Shown: piece after piece, positions 47,395-57,803 of the stretch
Layout: each line of letters starts with the position of its first letter
Position numbering within the stretch: position 1 is the first letter of the stretch
Position numbers and translations under genes: made by a program
Notes under the pieces: generated by a model
What the model was told of the DNA's origin: nothing
The model's input: the letters and a program-made list of their open reading frames with translations, nothing else
The model's database searches: none
Source: Neomoorella sulfitireducens
Lineage (GTDB): Bacteria > Bacillota > DSM-521 > Neomoorellales > Neomoorellaceae
Direction of reading: 5' to 3'
Length of the DNA: 64,000 nucleotides
Assembly (NCBI RefSeq): GCF_024733845.1
Contig: NZ_JANRHG010000008.1
Location: 62,001-126,000 of the forward strand

Positions 47395-49884
47395 TTAACT
47401 CGCCCGGCGGGCGACGACGTTGACCAGCTTATCCGGGATTACAATGACCTTAACTACTTCCTGGCCGGCAAGGAGCCCGGCCACTTTCTCCCTTTTTAAG
47501 ACCAGCTTCTTAACCTCTTCTTCCGGCAGCCCAACCGGGACCTGCACCCGGTCCCTGACTTTACCGTTCACCTGTACCACCAGGGTTACCTCTTCCTCCA
47601 CCAGGGCTTCGGGGTCATAGCCGGGCCAGGATTCTAAATGAACGCTTTCCCGGCCTCCCAGGCCCTGCCACAACTCCTCGGCGATGTGGGGGGCAAAGGG
47701 CGCCAGCAGGGTTACAAGCTTGCGCAGGACCTCGCCCATTAAAGGCAGGTTCTGCTCTCCTGCCGGGACGGTATCCTGGTAGCGGTAGCAGCCGTTAACC
47801 AGCTCCATAATAGCGCTGACGGCCGTATTAAAATTAAAACGCTGCTCGATGTCCTCCGTAACTTTCTTGATGGTGGCATGGAGGAGACGCCAGAGCTCCC
47901 GGTCGGCAGGAGTCTTTACCGCCGGGCTACCGCCGTCGTGGCGCACGCCATCGGCATATGCGGCCACCAGGCGCCAGACCCGGTTTAAAAAGCGGTAACA
48001 GCCCTCCACCCCCTGGTCGCTCCATTCCAGGTCTCGCTCCGGGGGAGCGGCAAAGAGGATAAAGAGGCGAGCGGTATCGGCGCCGTAGCGTTCGATTATT
48101 TCCTCGGGGCTGACCACATTACCCTTGGATTTGGACATCTTGCTGCCGTCCTTTAAAACCATACCCTGGGTCAGCAGGTTCTGGAAGGGCTCCTCAACCC
48201 CAACCAGGCCAAAATCGTACAGGGCCTTGGTAAAGAAACGGGCATACATGAGGTGCAGGATGGCGTGCTCCACCCCGCCGATATACTGGTCTACGTTCAT
48301 CCAGTAGTCGACTTTATCCCGCTCAAAGGCCCTCTCCTGGCTGCGGGGACTGGTGTAGCGCAGGAAGTACCAGGAAGAGCAGACGAAGGTATCCATGGTG
48401 TCCGTTTCCCGCCGCGCCGGGCCGCCGCAGCGGGGGCAGGTGGTGTTAACAAATTCAGGGCAGCTCTTTAGCGGCGATTCACCCGTCGGTTTGAACTCCA
48501 CCCCCTCGGGCAGGATGACTGGCAGGTCTTCCTCGGGCACGGGTACCAGGCCGCAGCAGTCGCAGTAAATCATGGGTATAGGCGCACCCCAGTAACGCTG
48601 GCGGGAAATCAGCCAGTCCCGCAGGCGGTAGTTCACCCGCCCTTTGCCTTTGCCTGTACGTTCCAGGTATTCGGTAATCTTATGAATACCTTCCCGGTTG
48701 GGCAGGCCGTTGAAAGGACCGGAGTTGACCATGATGCCGTCCTCAACAAAAGCCTCCGTCATGGTGGCGCCGTCGAGTTCCTGACCCCGGGGTTTGATGA
48801 CTACCCTGACCGGCAGGCCGTACTTGCGGGCGAACTCGAAATCGCGCTGGTCATGGGCCGGCACCCCCATGACCGCCCCGGTGCCGTATTCCATGAGGAC
48901 ATAATTGGCAATCCAGATGGGCACCCTCTCTTTGTTTACAGGGTTTAAGGCGTAGGCGCCGGTAAATACGCCTTCCTTTTCCTTCTCGGTAGCCGTCCGG
49001 TCCAGGTCGCTTAAAAAGCGTGCTGCCTCAACAAATTGCTTTACTGCCTCTTCCTGGGGTTTCCCTGCCGCGAGCTTCATCACCAGGGGATGTTCGGGAG
49101 CCAGGACCATATAAGTGACGCCATACAGGGTATCGGGACGGGTAGTAAATACCGGTATTTCCTCGTCGCTGCCTTCCACCCGGAAAATTACCTCGGCACC
49201 GGTGCTCTTGCCGATCCAGTTTTCCTGCATGATTTTAACCTTTTCCGGCCAGCCGGGCAGCTTTTGCAGGTCGTGCAAAAGCCGCTCGGCATAGGCGGTG
49301 ATGCGGAAAAACCATTGTTCCAGGTCCTTACGCATGACGGGAGTATGGCAGCGCTCGCAGGCGCCGTCAACTACCTGCTCGTTGGCCAGGACGGTGGCGC
49401 AGGAAGGGCACCAGTTGACGGCGGCTTTTTTGCGGTAGGCCAGGCCGTGTTTGTACATCTGCAAGAAGAGCCACTGGGTCCAGCGGTAGTAGCCCGGGTG
49501 GCAGGTAGCCACCTCCCGCTCCCAGTCGTAGCTGATGCCCATGGTATGAAGCTGGCGGCGCATGTTGGCAATATTGCTCCAGGTCCATTCCGCCGGCGGG
49601 ATACCCCGGTTGATGGCCGCGTTTTCCGCCGGCAGCCCGAAGGCATCCCATCCCATGGGATGGAGAACGTTGTAGCCCTGCATGCGTTTAAAACGGGCGA
49701 CTACATCACCGATGGAATAATTACGCACATGACCCATATGTAAATTGCCGGATGGGTAAGGGAACATCTCCAGGCAGTAAAACTTGGGCTTGCTCCTGTC
49801 TTCCGTTACCCGGTAAAGATCGCTCGCTTCCCAGCGGCGCTGCCATTTGGGCTCGATTTCTTTAAAATTGTACCTTGCTTCCAT
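47395..49884 (-). CDS. leuS: Leucyl-tRNA synthetase
   Basis: This 829-residue class I synthetase has the HIGH-type motif [15 protein letters not shown] near residues 41-55, a CP1 editing domain with the T-rich motif, a zinc-finger-like Cys cluster ([11 protein letters not shown]) and KMSKSKGN near residue 580. It charges tRNA-Leu. No T-box leader was seen; the 5' gap holds a short repeat copy instead. The order nadD-yqeK-rsfS-leuS is conserved. Confidence 0.98.
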   Translation of the reverse strand: MEARYNFKEIEPKWQRRWEASDLYRVTEDRSKPKFYCLEMFPYPSGNLHMGHVRNYSIGDVVARFKRMQGYNVLHPMGWDAFGLPAENAAINRGIPPAEWTWSNIANMRRQLHTMGISYDWEREVATCHPGYYRWTQWLFLQMYKHGLAYRKKAAVNWCPSCATVLANEQVVDGACERCHTPVMRKDLEQWFFRITAYAERLLHDLQKLPGWPEKVKIMQENWIGKSTGAEVIFRVEGSDEEIPVFTTRPDTLYGVTYMVLAPEHPLVMKLAAGKPQEEAVKQFVEAARFLSDLDRTATEKEKEGVFTGAYALNPVNKERVPIWIANYVLMEYGTGAVMGVPAHDQRDFEFARKYGLPVRVVIKPRGQELDGATMTEAFVEDGIMVNSGPFNGLPNREGIHKITEYLERTGKGKGRVNYRLRDWLISRQRYWGAPIPMIYCDCCGLVPVPEEDLPVILPEGVEFKPTGESPLKSCPEFVNTTCPRCGGPARRETDTMDTFVCSSWYFLRYTSPRSQERAFERDKVDYWMNVDQYIGGVEHAILHLMYARFFTKALYDFGLVGVEEPFQNLLTQGMVLKDGSKMSKSKGNVVSPEEIIERYGADTARLFILFAAPPERDLEWSDQGVEGCYRFLNRVWRLVAAYADGVRHDGGSPAVKTPADRELWRLLHATIKKVTEDIEQRFNFNTAVSAIMELVNGCYRYQDTVPAGEQNLPLMGEVLRKLVTLLAPFAPHIAEELWQGLGGRESVHLESWPGYDPEALVEEEVTLVVQVNGKVRDRVQVPVGLPEEEVKKLVLKREKVAGLLAGQEVVKVIVIPDKLVNVVARRAS

Positions 49885-49928
49885 GACCTTTCACTCCCAA
49901 AATTTACCCTAAAATAACTGCGCCCCAA

Positions 49929-49966
49929 GCTGGCATTGTTTTTGCTCGCTCCAAACAAATGCCAGC
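49929..49966 (+). repeat. Dispersed repeat, short hairpin copy D (leuS-rsfS gap)
   Basis: GCTGGCATTGTTT and AAACAAATGCCAGC form an almost perfect hairpin with loop TTGCTCGCTCC. It matches the ends of the long copies with the core missing. Homology to copy A continues to about 50025 (CTGGTACCGC, ATCTTGTGCT), so the ends are the same element. It lies in the 135-bp gap between rsfS and leuS. Confidence 0.8.
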
Positions 49967-50019
49967 CCGTTATTTTAATCCTTCTGCTGGTACCGCATCA
50001 CCGGCATAGCTATCTTGTG

Positions 50020-50367
50020 CTACACGGAATCTATTTTTATCACCCCGGCGTCCCGCCAGAGGCGCTCCAGGTCGTAGAAACGGCGTTCTTCTTCCCTAAA
50101 GATATGTACCACAACGGCGCCGAAATCGAGTAAAATCCAGCGGGCCCCATCCCAGCCTTCCCGGTGCAGGAGCTTGATCCCGTTTTCCTCCAGGAGCTCT
50201 TCTACCCGGCCGGCAATGGCCTGGACCTGGGTCGCCGATGTGCCGCTGGCGATAACAAAATAATCGGCAATGAGGGTGATACCTCTAAGATCCAGGATTA
50301 CCGGTTCCAGTCCCTTTTTTTCGACTATTGCCCTGGCCGCCAGCTCAGCTACCCGGGCTGCATCCAT
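50020..50367 (-). CDS. rsfS: Ribosomal silencing factor RsfS
   Basis: This 115-residue protein has the RsfS/Iojap pattern IVEKKGLEPVILDLRGITLIADYFVIASGTS and the HREGW...WILLDFGAVVVHIF block. It binds L14 of the 50S subunit and stops subunit joining in starvation. It sits three bases after yqeK and before leuS, the usual order. Confidence 0.96.
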   Translation of the reverse strand: MDAARVAELAARAIVEKKGLEPVILDLRGITLIADYFVIASGTSATQVQAIAGRVEELLEENGIKLLHREGWDGARWILLDFGAVVVHIFREEERRFYDLERLWRDAGVIKIDSV

Positions 50368-50370
50368 TAA

Positions 50371-50937
50371 TTAGTAACCTCCCCTGGCCAGTAAAATATA
50401 GTTGCGGGCCTCCACCGTGGCCGGGTGAAGGGGTTGCTCTTTATCGAGAACGTAAATAATGCTGGTTTCAAAAGCCTTCAACAAAGCTGCCTCCAGGTCG
50501 GTGGCCGCTGCTTTACGAATTGCCTGGACGCCGGCAAACTGGCGCCCGGGTTCAATAATATCCGCCAGGTAAATAATTTTATCCAGGGCCGTCATGGCCG
50601 GTGCTCCTACCGTATGCCGGGCTACAGCCTGGAGGAGGGCTCTATCGGTTATTCCCAGCTCCCGTTCCAGGAGCAGGGCTCCTACCGGGCCGTGGAGTAA
50701 AACGGGTACCCGCCTTTCCAGGTCGCAAGTTATTAGCCCCGCCTTCCCGGCCAGTTCCAGGAGCTGCTCCGGCAGCATATCCCGGGCGAAATCATGTAAC
50801 AGGCCCGCCAGGCGGGCCTGTTCCGGGTCAACACCATTTTTTACTGCCAGTCCGGCTGCGGTATCAGCTACACCCAGGCTGTGGCGGTAACGGCCTGCCG
50901 GCAGCCTGGCTGCTAGAAGCTGCAGGTATTTTTTCAT
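50371..50937 (-). CDS. yqeK: HD-domain hydrolase YqeK
   Basis: This protein of about 188 residues is an HD-superfamily phosphohydrolase with RYRHSLGVADTA, GLLHDFARD and HGPVGALL metal ligands. YqeK hydrolyses symmetric diadenosine tetraphosphate. The ATG at 50937 fits the family start (MKKYLQLL); the longest frame begins at 50964. The terminator of the RRM gene lies just upstream, so it has its own promoter or reads through. Confidence 0.92.
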   Translation of the reverse strand: MKKYLQLLAARLPAGRYRHSLGVADTAAGLAVKNGVDPEQARLAGLLHDFARDMLPEQLLELAGKAGLITCDLERRVPVLLHGPVGALLLERELGITDRALLQAVARHTVGAPAMTALDKIIYLADIIEPGRQFAGVQAIRKAAATDLEAALLKAFETSIIYVLDKEQPLHPATVEARNYILLARGGY

Positions 50938-50961
50938 TTTTAACCCCCGCCCGGCAGCTAA

Positions 50962-50989
50962 CAAAAACCCCCTATTTTTAATAGGAGGT
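50962..50989 (-). terminator. Terminator after the RNA-binding protein gene
   Basis: ACCTCCTAT and ATAGGGGGT form a stem with a six-base loop followed by TTTTTG on the minus strand, 18 bp after the stop. Confidence 0.8.
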
Positions 50990-51006
50990 CGGCCTCAATC
51001 CGGGTC

Positions 51007-51255
51007 TTAAGAACGGGCCCGGGCTTCGTTGACGGTTAAGACCCGGTTGCCGAGTTCCGCACCGTTCATGGCGGCAATCATGCGCTCGGCGTCGGCATCG
51101 TTAACTTCCACGAAACCGAAACCACGGGACCGGCCTGTCTGGCGGTCGGTGATAATCCGCGCGCTCAACACTTCGCCGTGGGCAGCAAACGCCCTGGCCA
51201 GTTCTTCTTCAGTTGTGGCCCAGGGTAGGTTGCCCACATACAGGGTACGCACCAA
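51007..51255 (-). CDS. Small RRM-type RNA-binding protein
   Basis: This 82-residue protein is a single RNA-recognition motif, with RNP2 TLYVGNLPW at the N terminus and RNP1 SRGFGFVEV near residue 45. Such stand-alone RRM proteins are known in cyanobacteria and some thermophilic Firmicutes, often cold- or stress-related. It lies between nadD and yqeK, breaking the usual direct pair. Confidence 0.93.
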   Translation of the reverse strand: MVRTLYVGNLPWATTEEELARAFAAHGEVLSARIITDRQTGRSRGFGFVEVNDADAERMIAAMNGAELGNRVLTVNEARARS

Positions 51256-51297
51256 TGCACTTCACCTCTTCTTCAATATTAATAGTAGTATATAGTC

Positions 51298-51951
51298 CTA
51301 GCTCTTTTCGTATACACCACCGTCCCGGGGCCGGTACAGCCCGTGGAAGTGGATATAATCTTCCACCGCCTCCGGGAGCAGGTATTTAATGGGTTTTTTA
51401 TTTTGTACCCGCAGGCGAATGTCGGTAGAAGATATGGCCAGAGCCGGGACTTCAATGAGATGGATACGGTGCCTACCCTCAACCGTTAACATGGGCACGG
51501 AATCCCCTGAGCGGTTCAACTGAAAACCGGGACGCGTGGCGGCAATAAAACGGCACTCTTGCAGGAGCCTGTCGACATCCTTCCACGTCAAGATCTCCAG
51601 GATGGCATCGGCACCGGTAATAAAGAAAAGCTGGACTTCAGGACCGTAAAGACGGCGAAACTCAAGTACCGTATCGATGGTATAAGAATAACCCTGCCGG
51701 TCAATCTCGCTCCGGGACACTTCAAAGTAAGGATTGCTGGCCGTAGCCAGGACTGTCATTTGATAACGGTGCTCCGGATCGGTGACCGGGTAGCCCTTTT
51801 TATGGGGAGGTCGCCCGGAAGGGACAAACACCACTTTTTCCAGGGCAAATTCCCAGCGGGCGGCTTCGGCCGTTACCAGGTGACCGAAATGAATGGGGTC
51901 AAAGGTTCCCCCCATTATACCTACCCGCCGGTAGTCGTTAAAGGTTTTCAT
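51298..51951 (-). CDS. nadD: Nicotinate-nucleotide adenylyltransferase
   Basis: This 217-residue enzyme has the nucleotidyltransferase motif [11 protein letters not shown] and the C-terminal [10 protein letters not shown]. It makes deamido-NAD in NAD synthesis. The ATG at 51951 has GAGGG upstream; the longest frame starts at 51972. It lies 17-38 bp after proA. nadD-yqeK-rsfS is a conserved block here interrupted by the RRM gene. Confidence 0.95.
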   Translation of the reverse strand: MKTFNDYRRVGIMGGTFDPIHFGHLVTAEAARWEFALEKVVFVPSGRPPHKKGYPVTDPEHRYQMTVLATASNPYFEVSRSEIDRQGYSYTIDTVLEFRRLYGPEVQLFFITGADAILEILTWKDVDRLLQECRFIAATRPGFQLNRSGDSVPMLTVEGRHRIHLIEVPALAISSTDIRLRVQNKKPIKYLLPEAVEDYIHFHGLYRPRDGGVYEKS

Positions 51952-51988
51952 GACACCCTCCCGGTTCCCCATGCTGTTATTTTAACAA

Positions 51989-53245
51989 TTACTGACGAAT
52001 CTGTCCACTACCAAAGATAATATACTTAAAAGTTGTCAATTGCTCCGGACCCATGGGACCGCGGGCATGGAGCTTCTGGGTGCTGATGCCGATTTCGGCC
52101 CCGAAACCGAATTCATAACCGTCGGTAAAGCGGGTAGAAGCATTGACGTAAACGGCGGCGGCGTCAACCCGGGCCAGGAATTCCCGCGCCGTCCGGTAAT
52201 CACTGGTGACGATGGCCTCGGAATGTTTGGTACCATACGTGTGGATATGCTCCAGCGCCTCTTCCAGGCTGTTGACCACCCTGATAGCCAGGATCAGGTC
52301 AAGGTATTCGGTGGCCCAGTCCTCTTCGGTAGCTGCTTCCGCCCAGGGGACAAGTTCCCGGGTACGCTCGCAGCCACGCAGGACAACTCCTTTTTCCTTC
52401 AAGGCCCCCGCCAGGGAAGGCAGGAATGCCGCCGCTACCTTTTCGTGAACCAGCAGGGTCTCCATGGCGTTGCAGACACCGGGGCGCTGGGTCTTGGCAT
52501 TGATCACAATATTCCTGGCCATTTCCAGGTCGGCTGCGGCATCGACGTAGACGTGACAGTTGCCCACACCCGTCTCAATCACCGGTACCGTGGCGTTTTC
52601 TACCACCGCCCGGATGAGGCCGGCGCCCCCCCGGGGTATCAGGACGTCCAGGTATTCATTGGCCTTTAGCAAAAGGTTGACCGCTTCGCGATCGGTGGTT
52701 TCAATTAACTGGATGGCACCCTCCGGTATACCGGCGGCCGTCGCCGCCCGGCTGATGACCCGGGTCAGGGCCTGGTTGGAATTAAAGGCCTCGGAGCCAC
52801 CCCGCAGGATGACGGCATTACCAGTTTTCAGGCACAGGCCCGCCGCATCTACCGTCACATTGGGCCGGGCTTCATAGATAATGCCGATCACTCCCAGGGG
52901 TACCCGCACGCGGCCGATCTCCAGGCCGTTGGGCCGCTTCCACATGGAAGTAACTTCACCCACGGGATCGGGTAAGGCTGAGAGTTCCCTCAGGCCCACG
53001 GCCATATCTTTGATGCGCTTCTCATTTAAGAGGAGGCGATCCAGCAGGGCCCGGGATAACCCCTTTTCTTTGCCGGCGGCCATATCCCGGGCATTGGCTT
53101 CCAGGATAAAGTCCTGTTCTTTCTCCAGGGCCCGGGCCATGGCCAGCAGGGCTTCATTCTTAATACCGGTGTTCAGGTTGGCCAGTACGCGCGCCGCTTC
53201 CCTGGCCAGCTTACCCTTGGCCTGCACTTCTGCAGCTACATTCAC
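51989..53245 (-). CDS. proA: Glutamate-5-semialdehyde dehydrogenase
   Basis: This 418-residue enzyme has the active-site Cys block TQRPGVCNAMETLL and TGVGNCHVYVD. It reduces gamma-glutamyl phosphate to the semialdehyde on the way to proline. I chose GTG at 53245 because GGAAAGGAG lies eight bases upstream; the longest frame starts at 53266. proB is 124 bp upstream, separated by a leader that resembles those of obg and proB. Confidence 0.96.
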   Translation of the reverse strand: MNVAAEVQAKGKLAREAARVLANLNTGIKNEALLAMARALEKEQDFILEANARDMAAGKEKGLSRALLDRLLLNEKRIKDMAVGLRELSALPDPVGEVTSMWKRPNGLEIGRVRVPLGVIGIIYEARPNVTVDAAGLCLKTGNAVILRGGSEAFNSNQALTRVISRAATAAGIPEGAIQLIETTDREAVNLLLKANEYLDVLIPRGGAGLIRAVVENATVPVIETGVGNCHVYVDAAADLEMARNIVINAKTQRPGVCNAMETLLVHEKVAAAFLPSLAGALKEKGVVLRGCERTRELVPWAEAATEEDWATEYLDLILAIRVVNSLEEALEHIHTYGTKHSEAIVTSDYRTAREFLARVDAAAVYVNASTRFTDGYEFGFGAEIGISTQKLHARGPMGPEQLTTFKYIIFGSGQIRQ

Positions 53246-53300
53246 GGCAAACACTCCTTTCCGCAAATAGGGTTCTATCGGTACCTTTTGGTGGGGACAT
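53246..53300 (-). repeat. Shared leader motif, copy before proA
   Basis: The minus strand reads GGGGATATGTCCCC, AAGGTACCGATAGAACC and CTATTTGCGGAAAGGAG. Nearly the same blocks in the same order precede obg (55873-55928), and the last part precedes proB (54528-54560). The first block is a near-palindrome. Confidence 0.6.
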
Positions 53301-53390
53301 ATCCCCGCTCTAAACGTCCAGGTAAATTTTCAACTTTTGTGGTAAGGGCGTTATCCTCCATCAGGGGCTTCTTTGTATATGAGAGTGAAT

Positions 53391-54527
53391 TCAAACCAGT
53401 ACGATCATGTTATCCCGGTGCACGATTTCATCGTAATCTTTATAGCCTAAGATTTCGACAATCTCCTTTGTTTTCCTGCCCTGGATGCGGCGGATGGCCC
53501 CAGCCGGGTAGTTGGACATACCGCGGGCAATTTCCTTGCCGTCCGGGTCGATAATGCTGATAATGGCACCCTGGTCAAATTCGCCGTAAACGGCCACCAC
53601 TCCCCCGGGTAAAAGGCTTTTCCCGTTCAGGCAGATGGCCCTGGCGGCCCCGGCGTCCACCTGCACCCGGCCCTGGGCGGCCGGCCCGTAGGCCAGCCAG
53701 CGCTTGCGGGTATGGGTCCGGTGCTCCCGGGGAATAAAAATGGTTCCTACTCCTTCCCCGCGCAGGACGGCGCTGATTTTTCCACTTTCCAGGCCACTGG
53801 TAATCACCACCGGGATGCCGAAGCTGGTAGCCAGCCGCGCGGCCTGGATCTTGGTCGCCATACCTCCGGTGGACCAGGTAGAACCGGCACCCCCGGCCAG
53901 GGCTTCAATTTCTGGTGTGATTTCGGTAACACAGGTAAGTAATGTGGCGTTTTCATCGTCCTGGGGATTGGAGGTAAACAGGCCGCCGGTATCCGTCAGC
54001 AGGATTAAAATATCGGCGTCAACCAGACCTGCCACCAGGGCTGAGAGGGTATCGTTATCTCCGACCCGGATCTCATCTACGGCTACGGTATCGTTTTCGT
54101 TGACTATGGGCACTACACCCAGGTTCAAGAGGGTAGCCAGGGTGTGGCGCGAATTGAGGTAACGGCGGCGGTCGGCCAGGTCGTCCCGGGTTAAAAGGAC
54201 CTGGGCTACCAGCAGCCCGTAATCGCTGAACAGTTTTTCATACATATGCATGAGCAGGCCCTGGCCAACGGCGGCCGCGGCCTGTTTTTCCGGCAGGGTC
54301 CGGGGTTTTTCCTTTAAACCCAGGCGGCCCATGCCGGCCCCCACGGCCCCGGATGTGACCAGCACCACCTGGCGGCCGGAATTGACCTGATCCACCAGTT
54401 CCCTGACCACGCGCTCCATGCGCTCGAGGTTTAATTTTCCCGTTTTATGGGTCAGGGTGCTGGTGCCTACTTTAACTACCAGCCGGCAAGCGTGCTGCAG
54501 GGCCTCACGGCACTCCTTCTCCGTCAA
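53391..54527 (-). CDS. proB: Glutamate 5-kinase
   Basis: This protein of about 378 residues has the kinase start RLVVKVGTSTLT, INENDTVAVDEI and GTGGMATKI-like motif (STGGMATKIQAA), and a C-terminal PUA domain (GASSLLPGGVV-type, seen as GKSLLPGGVVAVYGEF). It phosphorylates glutamate, the committed step to proline, and is usually inhibited by proline. A TTG at 54527 lies eight bases after GGAG; a GTG at 54536 is the alternative. Confidence 0.95.
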   Translation of the reverse strand: MTEKECREALQHACRLVVKVGTSTLTHKTGKLNLERMERVVRELVDQVNSGRQVVLVTSGAVGAGMGRLGLKEKPRTLPEKQAAAAVGQGLLMHMYEKLFSDYGLLVAQVLLTRDDLADRRRYLNSRHTLATLLNLGVVPIVNENDTVAVDEIRVGDNDTLSALVAGLVDADILILLTDTGGLFTSNPQDDENATLLTCVTEITPEIEALAGGAGSTWSTGGMATKIQAARLATSFGIPVVITSGLESGKISAVLRGEGVGTIFIPREHRTHTRKRWLAYGPAAQGRVQVDAGAARAICLNGKSLLPGGVVAVYGEFDQGAIISIIDPDGKEIARGMSNYPAGAIRRIQGRKTKEIVEILGYKDYDEIVHRDNMIVLV

Positions 54528-54600
54528 GGCCGTCACTCCTACTAATAAAATAAGGTTCTATCAAAAACGGCGATTGCTGGTTGATCTGTACTCCAGCTTT

Positions 54601-55965
<1,365 letters not shown>

Positions 55966-56499
55966 TTAATGTTTCCTCAACAGGAGCTCCAATTTTCCCT
56001 TTTCCGGTTCCCAGGTGAAGGGGACCTGGTAACGCACGGCCAGGCCTGACAGGTGGTCTGCCGCACCGGCAGGGAGGTCTGCCGGTGCCCCGGCTTGAAA
56101 GGCCAGGTGGTAGCCCTCCTTCTCAGTAAGGCAAACCTGAAGGATATTCCCATCCCCGGCCAGGTCCAGGGCCAGGTCCCAGGCGGCCTCCCAGAGGGCT
56201 AGGGCTGCATCATTATCCATGTCCAGGTTCTCCATCAGGGTATGTACTGCAATGGTCGGGTTTATCCCCCTGGCAGCTGCCTGTTCTATCTTCATAAGGC
56301 TCACCAGGGCCAGGTGGGGTTGTTTCAGGTGCATGAGCCGCCCCAGTTGCTCCAGCCCGGCAGTAACCTCCTGCAGGTATGTTAAAGCCCGATCGCTTTT
56401 TTGCAGCTGGATGTAGCCCGAAATTACCTGGAGGTGGTTCAAGAAATCGTGTCTCTGCCAGCGCAGCAAGGAAATAACATCCGCCGCCTGCCAGGTCAT
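55966..56499 (-). CDS. spo0B: Sporulation phosphotransferase Spo0B
   Basis: This 177-residue protein starts with a histidine-kinase-like four-helix half (LLRWQRHDFLNHLQVISGYIQL); His17 in RHDFLNH is the phosphorylation site equivalent. A degenerate ATPase-like C-terminal half without N- or G-boxes follows. In the Bacillus phosphorelay Spo0B passes phosphate from Spo0F to Spo0A. The gene order rplU-prp-rpmA-spo0B-obg is the same as in Bacillus. No Spo0F or kinase is in the window. Confidence 0.87.
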   Translation of the reverse strand: MTWQAADVISLLRWQRHDFLNHLQVISGYIQLQKSDRALTYLQEVTAGLEQLGRLMHLKQPHLALVSLMKIEQAAARGINPTIAVHTLMENLDMDNDAALALWEAAWDLALDLAGDGNILQVCLTEKEGYHLAFQAGAPADLPAGAADHLSGLAVRYQVPFTWEPEKGKLELLLRKH

Positions 56500-56568
56500 A
56501 ACAGATACCTCCTCCTTTTTATTCTGCGATCCCGTCCCTGTTCCTATAAACAGGCCGGCCTATAGTAG

Positions 56569-56595
56569 AAACCCCTGGAAGCTTCCAGGGGTTTT
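56569..56595 (-). terminator. Terminator after rpmA
   Basis: ACCCCTGGAAGCTTCCAGGGGT is a perfect 22-base palindromic stem directly after the rpmA stop, with T-runs on both sides. Confidence 0.82.
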
Positions 56596-56597
56596 TG

Positions 56598-56873
56598 TTA
56601 GCTGGCATAAACGCTTACCTGTTTCTTCTCGCGGCCTTTGCGCTCATAACGGACTACTCCGTCAATCAGGGCAAAGAGGGTATCGTCCTTGCCGATACCA
56701 ACATTCAGGCCCGGATGGATCCTGGTGCCCCGCTGCCGTACCAGGATATTACCGGCCTTTACATACTGCCCGTCCTGTCTTTTAACTCCCAGGCGTTTGG
56801 CTTCGCTGTCACGCCCGTTCCGGGAACTACCTACACCTTTTTTATGGGCAAAAAGCTGTAAATCCATAATCAT
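56598..56873 (-). CDS. rpmA: 50S ribosomal protein L27
   Basis: This protein of about 91 residues has the L27 core [21 protein letters not shown]. It carries the extra N-terminal leader MIMDLQLFA seen in Firmicutes, where the protease Prp cleaves after FA to expose the functional N terminus at the peptidyl-transferase centre. Prp is encoded next door. The start is ATG at 56873 or 56867; the longer frame at 56912 overlaps prp. Confidence 0.96.
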   Translation of the reverse strand: MIMDLQLFAHKKGVGSSRNGRDSEAKRLGVKRQDGQYVKAGNILVRQRGTRIHPGLNVGIGKDDTLFALIDGVVRYERKGREKKQVSVYAS

Positions 56874-56908
56874 CTCGCCCACCCCCTTGCAGTCAGCGTT
56901 TTCCCCTT

Positions 56909-57241
56909 TCACACCCGCCGGTACTCTAACCGCAAATATTCTTTATAATCCCTTGCTATGGCCTTGAGTCCGGTGGCAATTGTCTCTAAAATAACCCGTG
57001 CCCTTTCCTTCCCGGAGGACTTGAGGGAAGGCGGCAGGCGGCACTCAAGGAAACCCTCTTCGATCCTTACTTCCGGTTCTTCGGCCAGGTGTTCCTTAAG
57101 GCTTAAAACGGCCGTCTGGGCCAGGGCGGATACGGCGGCACAGACGATGTCCTCCCCCTTAGGCCGGTAACCGGCGTGGCCGGAAATGGTGAAACCTGCT
57201 AGAGCTCCACCTTCTTCCTGCCAGAAGACAATCCTTATCAT
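56909..57241 (-). CDS. prp: Ribosomal-processing cysteine protease Prp
   Basis: This 110-residue protein has the catalytic His22 (SGHAGY) and Cys34 ([10 protein letters not shown]) of the YsxB/Prp family. It removes the N-terminal leader of L27. It overlaps rplU by four bases (ATGA), and lies between the L21 and L27 genes as usual. Confidence 0.95.
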   Translation of the reverse strand: MIRIVFWQEEGGALAGFTISGHAGYRPKGEDIVCAAVSALAQTAVLSLKEHLAEEPEVRIEEGFLECRLPPSLKSSGKERARVILETIATGLKAIARDYKEYLRLEYRRV

Positions 57242-57552
57242 TGCACCTCGATTTTTTCAACCCGCAACCTGGTGTAAGGCTGGCGGTGCCCCTGCCTGCG
57301 CCGGTAATTTTTCTTGGGCTTGTATTTAAAGACGAGTATCTTTTTGCCCTTACCCTGGGCTTCTACGGCGGCGGTAACCCTGGCACCGTTTACGTAGGGA
57401 GTGCCTACCTGCAGGTTTTCTCCTTCACCGACGGCAAGCACTTTATCAAGGACTACCTTTTCGCCTTCGGCAACCGGCAGCTTTTCCACCCGGATAACGT
57501 CGCCCTCGCTTACCCGGTACTGCTTGCCGCCGGTCGTAATTATAGCATACAA
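57238..57552 (-). CDS. rplU: 50S ribosomal protein L21
   Basis: This 104-residue protein has the L21 start [17 protein letters not shown] and the signature [19 protein letters not shown]. It binds 23S rRNA. The operon rplU-prp-rpmA follows a leader RNA and a promoter with a perfect -35 box. Confidence 0.97.
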   Translation of the reverse strand: MYAIITTGGKQYRVSEGDVIRVEKLPVAEGEKVVLDKVLAVGEGENLQVGTPYVNGARVTAAVEAQGKGKKILVFKYKPKKNYRRRQGHRQPYTRLRVEKIEVQ

Positions 57553-57555
57553 TGG

Positions 57556-57650
57556 AATCCCCCCAAGCTAAGACTCGCCACCCGCGCGGTACCTTTTTAA
57601 AAAAGGTTTTAAAACCTGCGGTGAGCGGTTTAAAACTCTGGTGCGGCTTC
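57556..57650 (-). ncRNA. Ribosomal L21 leader RNA
   Basis: The minus-strand leader contains AGGTTTTAAAACCTTTTTT and then TAAAAAGGTACCG, which can form two mutually exclusive hairpins: GGTTTTAAAACC followed by T6 (terminator-like), or CCTTTTT/AAAAAGG. Position and the GGTACC block match the L21 leader family upstream of rplU in Firmicutes. L21 autoregulation is the likely job. Confidence 0.65.
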
Positions 57651-57654
57651 CTGC

Positions 57655-57684
57655 AGTGTAACACATCTTCCCAGTACCTGTCAA
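57655..57684 (-). promoter_or_regulatory. Promoter of the rplU operon
   Basis: TTGACA, an 18-bp spacer and TACACT lie just upstream of the L21 leader on the minus strand. Confidence 0.75.
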
Positions 57685-57721
57685 GCAGCCGTGATTACCC
57701 TGCCCCTTACAAAATGAAATA

Positions 57722-57750
57722 TTGTCACCTTTTACGCGGCCTGGGATAAT
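57722..57750 (+). promoter_or_regulatory. Promoter of the amidase gene
   Basis: TTGTCA, a 17-bp spacer and GATAAT lie 54 bp before the amidase start on the plus strand, divergent from the rplU promoter. Confidence 0.8.
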
Positions 57751-57803
57751 GTCATCAGGAAAGAAATATAAACCCCGGTCCGCATCATGGAGGGAGCAAA
57801 AAA

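Noticed and set aside
49885-50019. T-box leader before leuS
   Set aside because: The gap is only 135 bp and holds a repeat hairpin. No T-box sequence AGGGTGGNACCGCG or specifier structure was seen.
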